Assembly: GCA_036558645.1 (NCBI GenBank)
Contig: DATBFG010000095.1
Span: 40,924 to 104,923 of the forward strand
DNA: 64,000 nt
Reading direction: 5' to 3'
Source: DATBFG01 sp036558645
GTDB lineage: Bacteria > Acidobacteriota > Terriglobia > Terriglobales > Acidobacteriaceae
In this document: positions 62,209 through 64,000 of the stretch, in pieces
Position numbering within the stretch: the stretch's first letter is position 1
How the letters are laid out: the number at the start of each line of letters is the position of its first letter
Notes under the pieces: model-generated
Databases searched by the model: none
What the model saw: only the letters and a program-made list of their open reading frames with translations
Told to the model about the DNA's origin: nothing
Made by a program: the position numbers and the translations under genes

Positions 62209-62622
62209 ATGTCCTGGATTGGTGTATGCGATGGTTGTAGCGAGAGTTTCGCCATTGAGATTTTTCACAACGGGTTCGGTGACACCTCATATGCTTACTG
62301 CGACCGTTGCGGAAAAGTTTCTATTCTTTCGGGATGGAGCAAGGAATGGCCGAAAGGCGTCAAGTGCACTCAGGCGGAAATTAATTCGGAAATGGAACCT
62401 CACTTAAAGCCATGCGAGTGTGGCGGAAGATTTACCAAAGGCAACGCCCCGCGCTGCCCGAAATGCAAACAAACTCTCTCCGCAGATGAGGCGGCACAAT
62501 ATCTCGAGCGGCAAGCACCCGGAACTAAGGAGGGTTGGCGATGGCAGCGAAATTGGAGTGGTGTCTATTGTGCCGTAATTAACGGCCAGCAGATCACGGA
62601 CAATTTTCGTGACGTAATCTAG
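62209..62622 (+). CDS. Zinc-ribbon protein of unknown function, in the repeat-flanked cassette
   Basis: 137 residues with a GGAG ribosome site. Three cysteine pairs are seen: CDGC (about 7-10), CDRC (about 31-34) and, after CEC, CPKC (about 83-86), suggesting two zinc sites; CGGRFTKGNAPRCPKC is a clear rubredoxin-type knuckle. The C-terminus includes YCAVINGQQITDNF. No enzymatic motif. Located in the 926-base cassette between the two 5S-derived repeats. I do not recognise a named family. Confidence 0.72.
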   Translation: MSWIGVCDGCSESFAIEIFHNGFGDTSYAYCDRCGKVSILSGWSKEWPKGVKCTQAEINSEMEPHLKPCECGGRFTKGNAPRCPKCKQTLSADEAAQYLERQAPGTKEGWRWQRNWSGVYCAVINGQQITDNFRDVI

Positions 62623-62631
62623 ACGGGCTGT

Positions 62632-63000
62632 TTAGGCCGACCGAAATTCACAGAGCACTTCGAGAGGGCCGATGATGTTCTTGTTAAACTGATCAAGGTC
62701 TTTTGCAGGAATCCAGTATTCTTGATGCTTTGAACTCCCGGCAGTGTGTACGTCATAGCTGTCTAAGAAACTGCTCTTCACTTCGAAACGCAAAACGTAC
62801 CCTGCAAACCCCGATCGGTCGTCTTTCGTGTTCCAATCCCGAGCTATTTGTATCGCGTACTCTTCGCTCAGCACCGGATAGAAAATGGGCTGCTCGGGCA
62901 GTCGAGGCGGAAACCCAACGAATCCAGAATCTCGGATCAAGTCGAACTCAGCTTGACCCACAGGCCTATAAAGTGTGATGGCGGTTTCAGGCATCCCCAT
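62632..63000 (-). CDS. Small protein, annotated by analogy as 'ADP-ribosylation/crystallin J1'-like
   Basis: 122 residues from the ATG at 63000 (62994 also possible): ITLYRPVGQAEFDLIRDSGFVGFPPRLPEQPIFYPVLSEEYAIQIARDWNT, and YWIPAKDLDQFNKNIIGPLEVLCEF. This matches, from memory, a small family that databases label 'ADP-ribosylation/crystallin J1', but the length is far below real crystallin J1 proteins and the label has no biochemical basis. Convergent with the zinc-ribbon gene (9 bases between stops). Its start lies 20 bases from the 5S-derived repeat. Confidence 0.6.
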   Translation of the reverse strand: MGMPETAITLYRPVGQAEFDLIRDSGFVGFPPRLPEQPIFYPVLSEEYAIQIARDWNTKDDRSGFAGYVLRFEVKSSFLDSYDVHTAGSSKHQEYWIPAKDLDQFNKNIIGPLEVLCEFRSA

Positions 63001-63019
63001 CCAGAATACCTGCACTCCC

Positions 63020-63058
63020 CAAAAGGAAAAGGCCAATCTGATTTCTCAGACTGGCCTT
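63020..63058 (-). terminator. rRNA operon terminator (direct repeat, copy B)
   Basis: On the minus strand, a 13-bp stem (63046-63058 with 63029-63041; two G-T/A-C variations at most) is closed by a 4-base loop and followed by TTCCTTTT. It ends the rRNA operon just after 5S. An exact copy lies at 61997-62026. Confidence 0.85.
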
Positions 63059-63064
63059 TATTTA

Positions 63065-63183
<119 letters not shown>

Positions 63184-63505
63184 CTTGAGGCGCTTGCGCG
63201 GCGTCTTAGCCGCGCCGAAATCCCGAGCGCACTTTGCGAGGGATCTCTTCGCCATTCCGCTGTCGCTGCGAAGCGACAAACTTTCAAAGAGCGTGAGGAC
63301 GAAACCTCACAACTGAATAGATTGGTTGAACGCTGCAAGCAGCGTCTTACTACAAGATTCTCGTCGGCGCCCAGTCATCAGCATCTTGATTCATGCTGCC
63401 CAGTTTCTGGCAGCTCAGGAATGCGTCATCAGGTTCAGTCCAGGTTCTGACTAAGAACTGACGACTAATGGCTGACGACTGGTTTACTGCACCGAGTAAA
63501 TTTCA
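63184..63505. other. 23S-5S spacer
   Basis: About 320 bases between 5S and 23S. It contains several short inverted and direct repeats (for example GCCGCGC...GCGCGGC near 63196-63214, and CTGACGACT twice near 63456-63481), presumably rRNA-processing stems. I find no tRNA gene in it. Confidence 0.6.

Positions 63506-64000
<495 letters not shown>

Noticed and set aside
62632..63000. Full-size ADP-ribosylglycohydrolase (crystallin J1)
   Set aside because: The protein is only ~122 residues and lacks the catalytic aspartates of that enzyme family; the database label is probably inherited.
63184..63505. tRNA gene in the 23S-5S spacer
   Set aside because: No sequence gives a convincing cloverleaf, T-psi-C motif or CCA end.

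Overview
The window looks like a chromosomal segment of an Acidobacteriota bacterium (Terriglobia-type). This is inferred from gene content, not from a 16S sequence: two very large TonB-dependent receptors with an N-terminal carboxypeptidase-regulatory domain, three CRTAC1-type (FG-GAP + ASPIC/UnbV) secreted proteins, many exported TPR proteins, three 'GloVer' seven-repeat proteins, a winged-helix/TolB-propeller sensor, and moderately GC-rich DNA. The right edge is the 3' end of a minus-strand rRNA operon (partial 23S, then 5S).

Layout. 0-10 kb: TonB receptor, cyanophycinase-like S51 peptidase coupled to a Ser/Thr dehydratase-like PLP enzyme, SRPBCC and YbjQ proteins, a 59-residue CPXCG zinc protein, a Tat-exported M24 peptidase and an aminotransferase. 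10-21 kb: zinc-ribbon and TPR proteins, a promoter with tandem hairpins (possible ncRNA) in a 566-base gap, AsmA, a histidine kinase/response regulator pair coupled to a CRTAC1 protein, and two exported proteins of unknown function. 21-30 kb: a glycan locus, TonB receptor | TPR-GH20-GH127, the last three with 4-base overlaps. 30-43 kb: TPR and CRTAC1 proteins transcribed divergently, a metzincin-like protease, the winged-helix/TolB sensor, an M28 peptidase, small exported proteins and a 14-repeat VCBS protein. 43-52 kb: an apparent selenoprotein, a GH13 glucosidase, a GH15-like glucosidase, a third CRTAC1 protein. 52-59 kb: SDR and DUF4188 genes, three tandem GloVer paralogues, an acyltransferase. 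59-64 kb: a frameshifted CPBP protease, an M20 amidohydrolase, a RAYT transposase between REP palindromes, a two-gene cassette bounded by duplicated 5S 3' ends, then 5S and 23S.

The most notable finding is at 43262-45145 (minus). Two open frames lie in the same reading frame and are separated by a single TGA. Read through as selenocysteine, they form one 627-residue exported protein: a helical N-terminal domain, a thioredoxin fold whose attacking cysteine position is the TGA codon (U-N-I-S in place of CGPC), and a TlpA-like domain with CPPC. A 6-bp hairpin with a G in its 4-base loop starts 12 bases after the TGA, as expected for a bacterial SECIS element. The second notable structure is a 106-bp direct repeat (2 mismatches) of the 5S 3' end plus terminator that brackets a 926-bp two-gene cassette beside a RAYT/REP cluster.

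Overall the region reads as a scavenging, polymer-degrading lifestyle: outer-membrane uptake (TonB), exported glycosidases (GH20, GH127, GH13, GH15-like), exported peptidases (M24, M28, M20, S51-like) and many secreted beta-propeller proteins.
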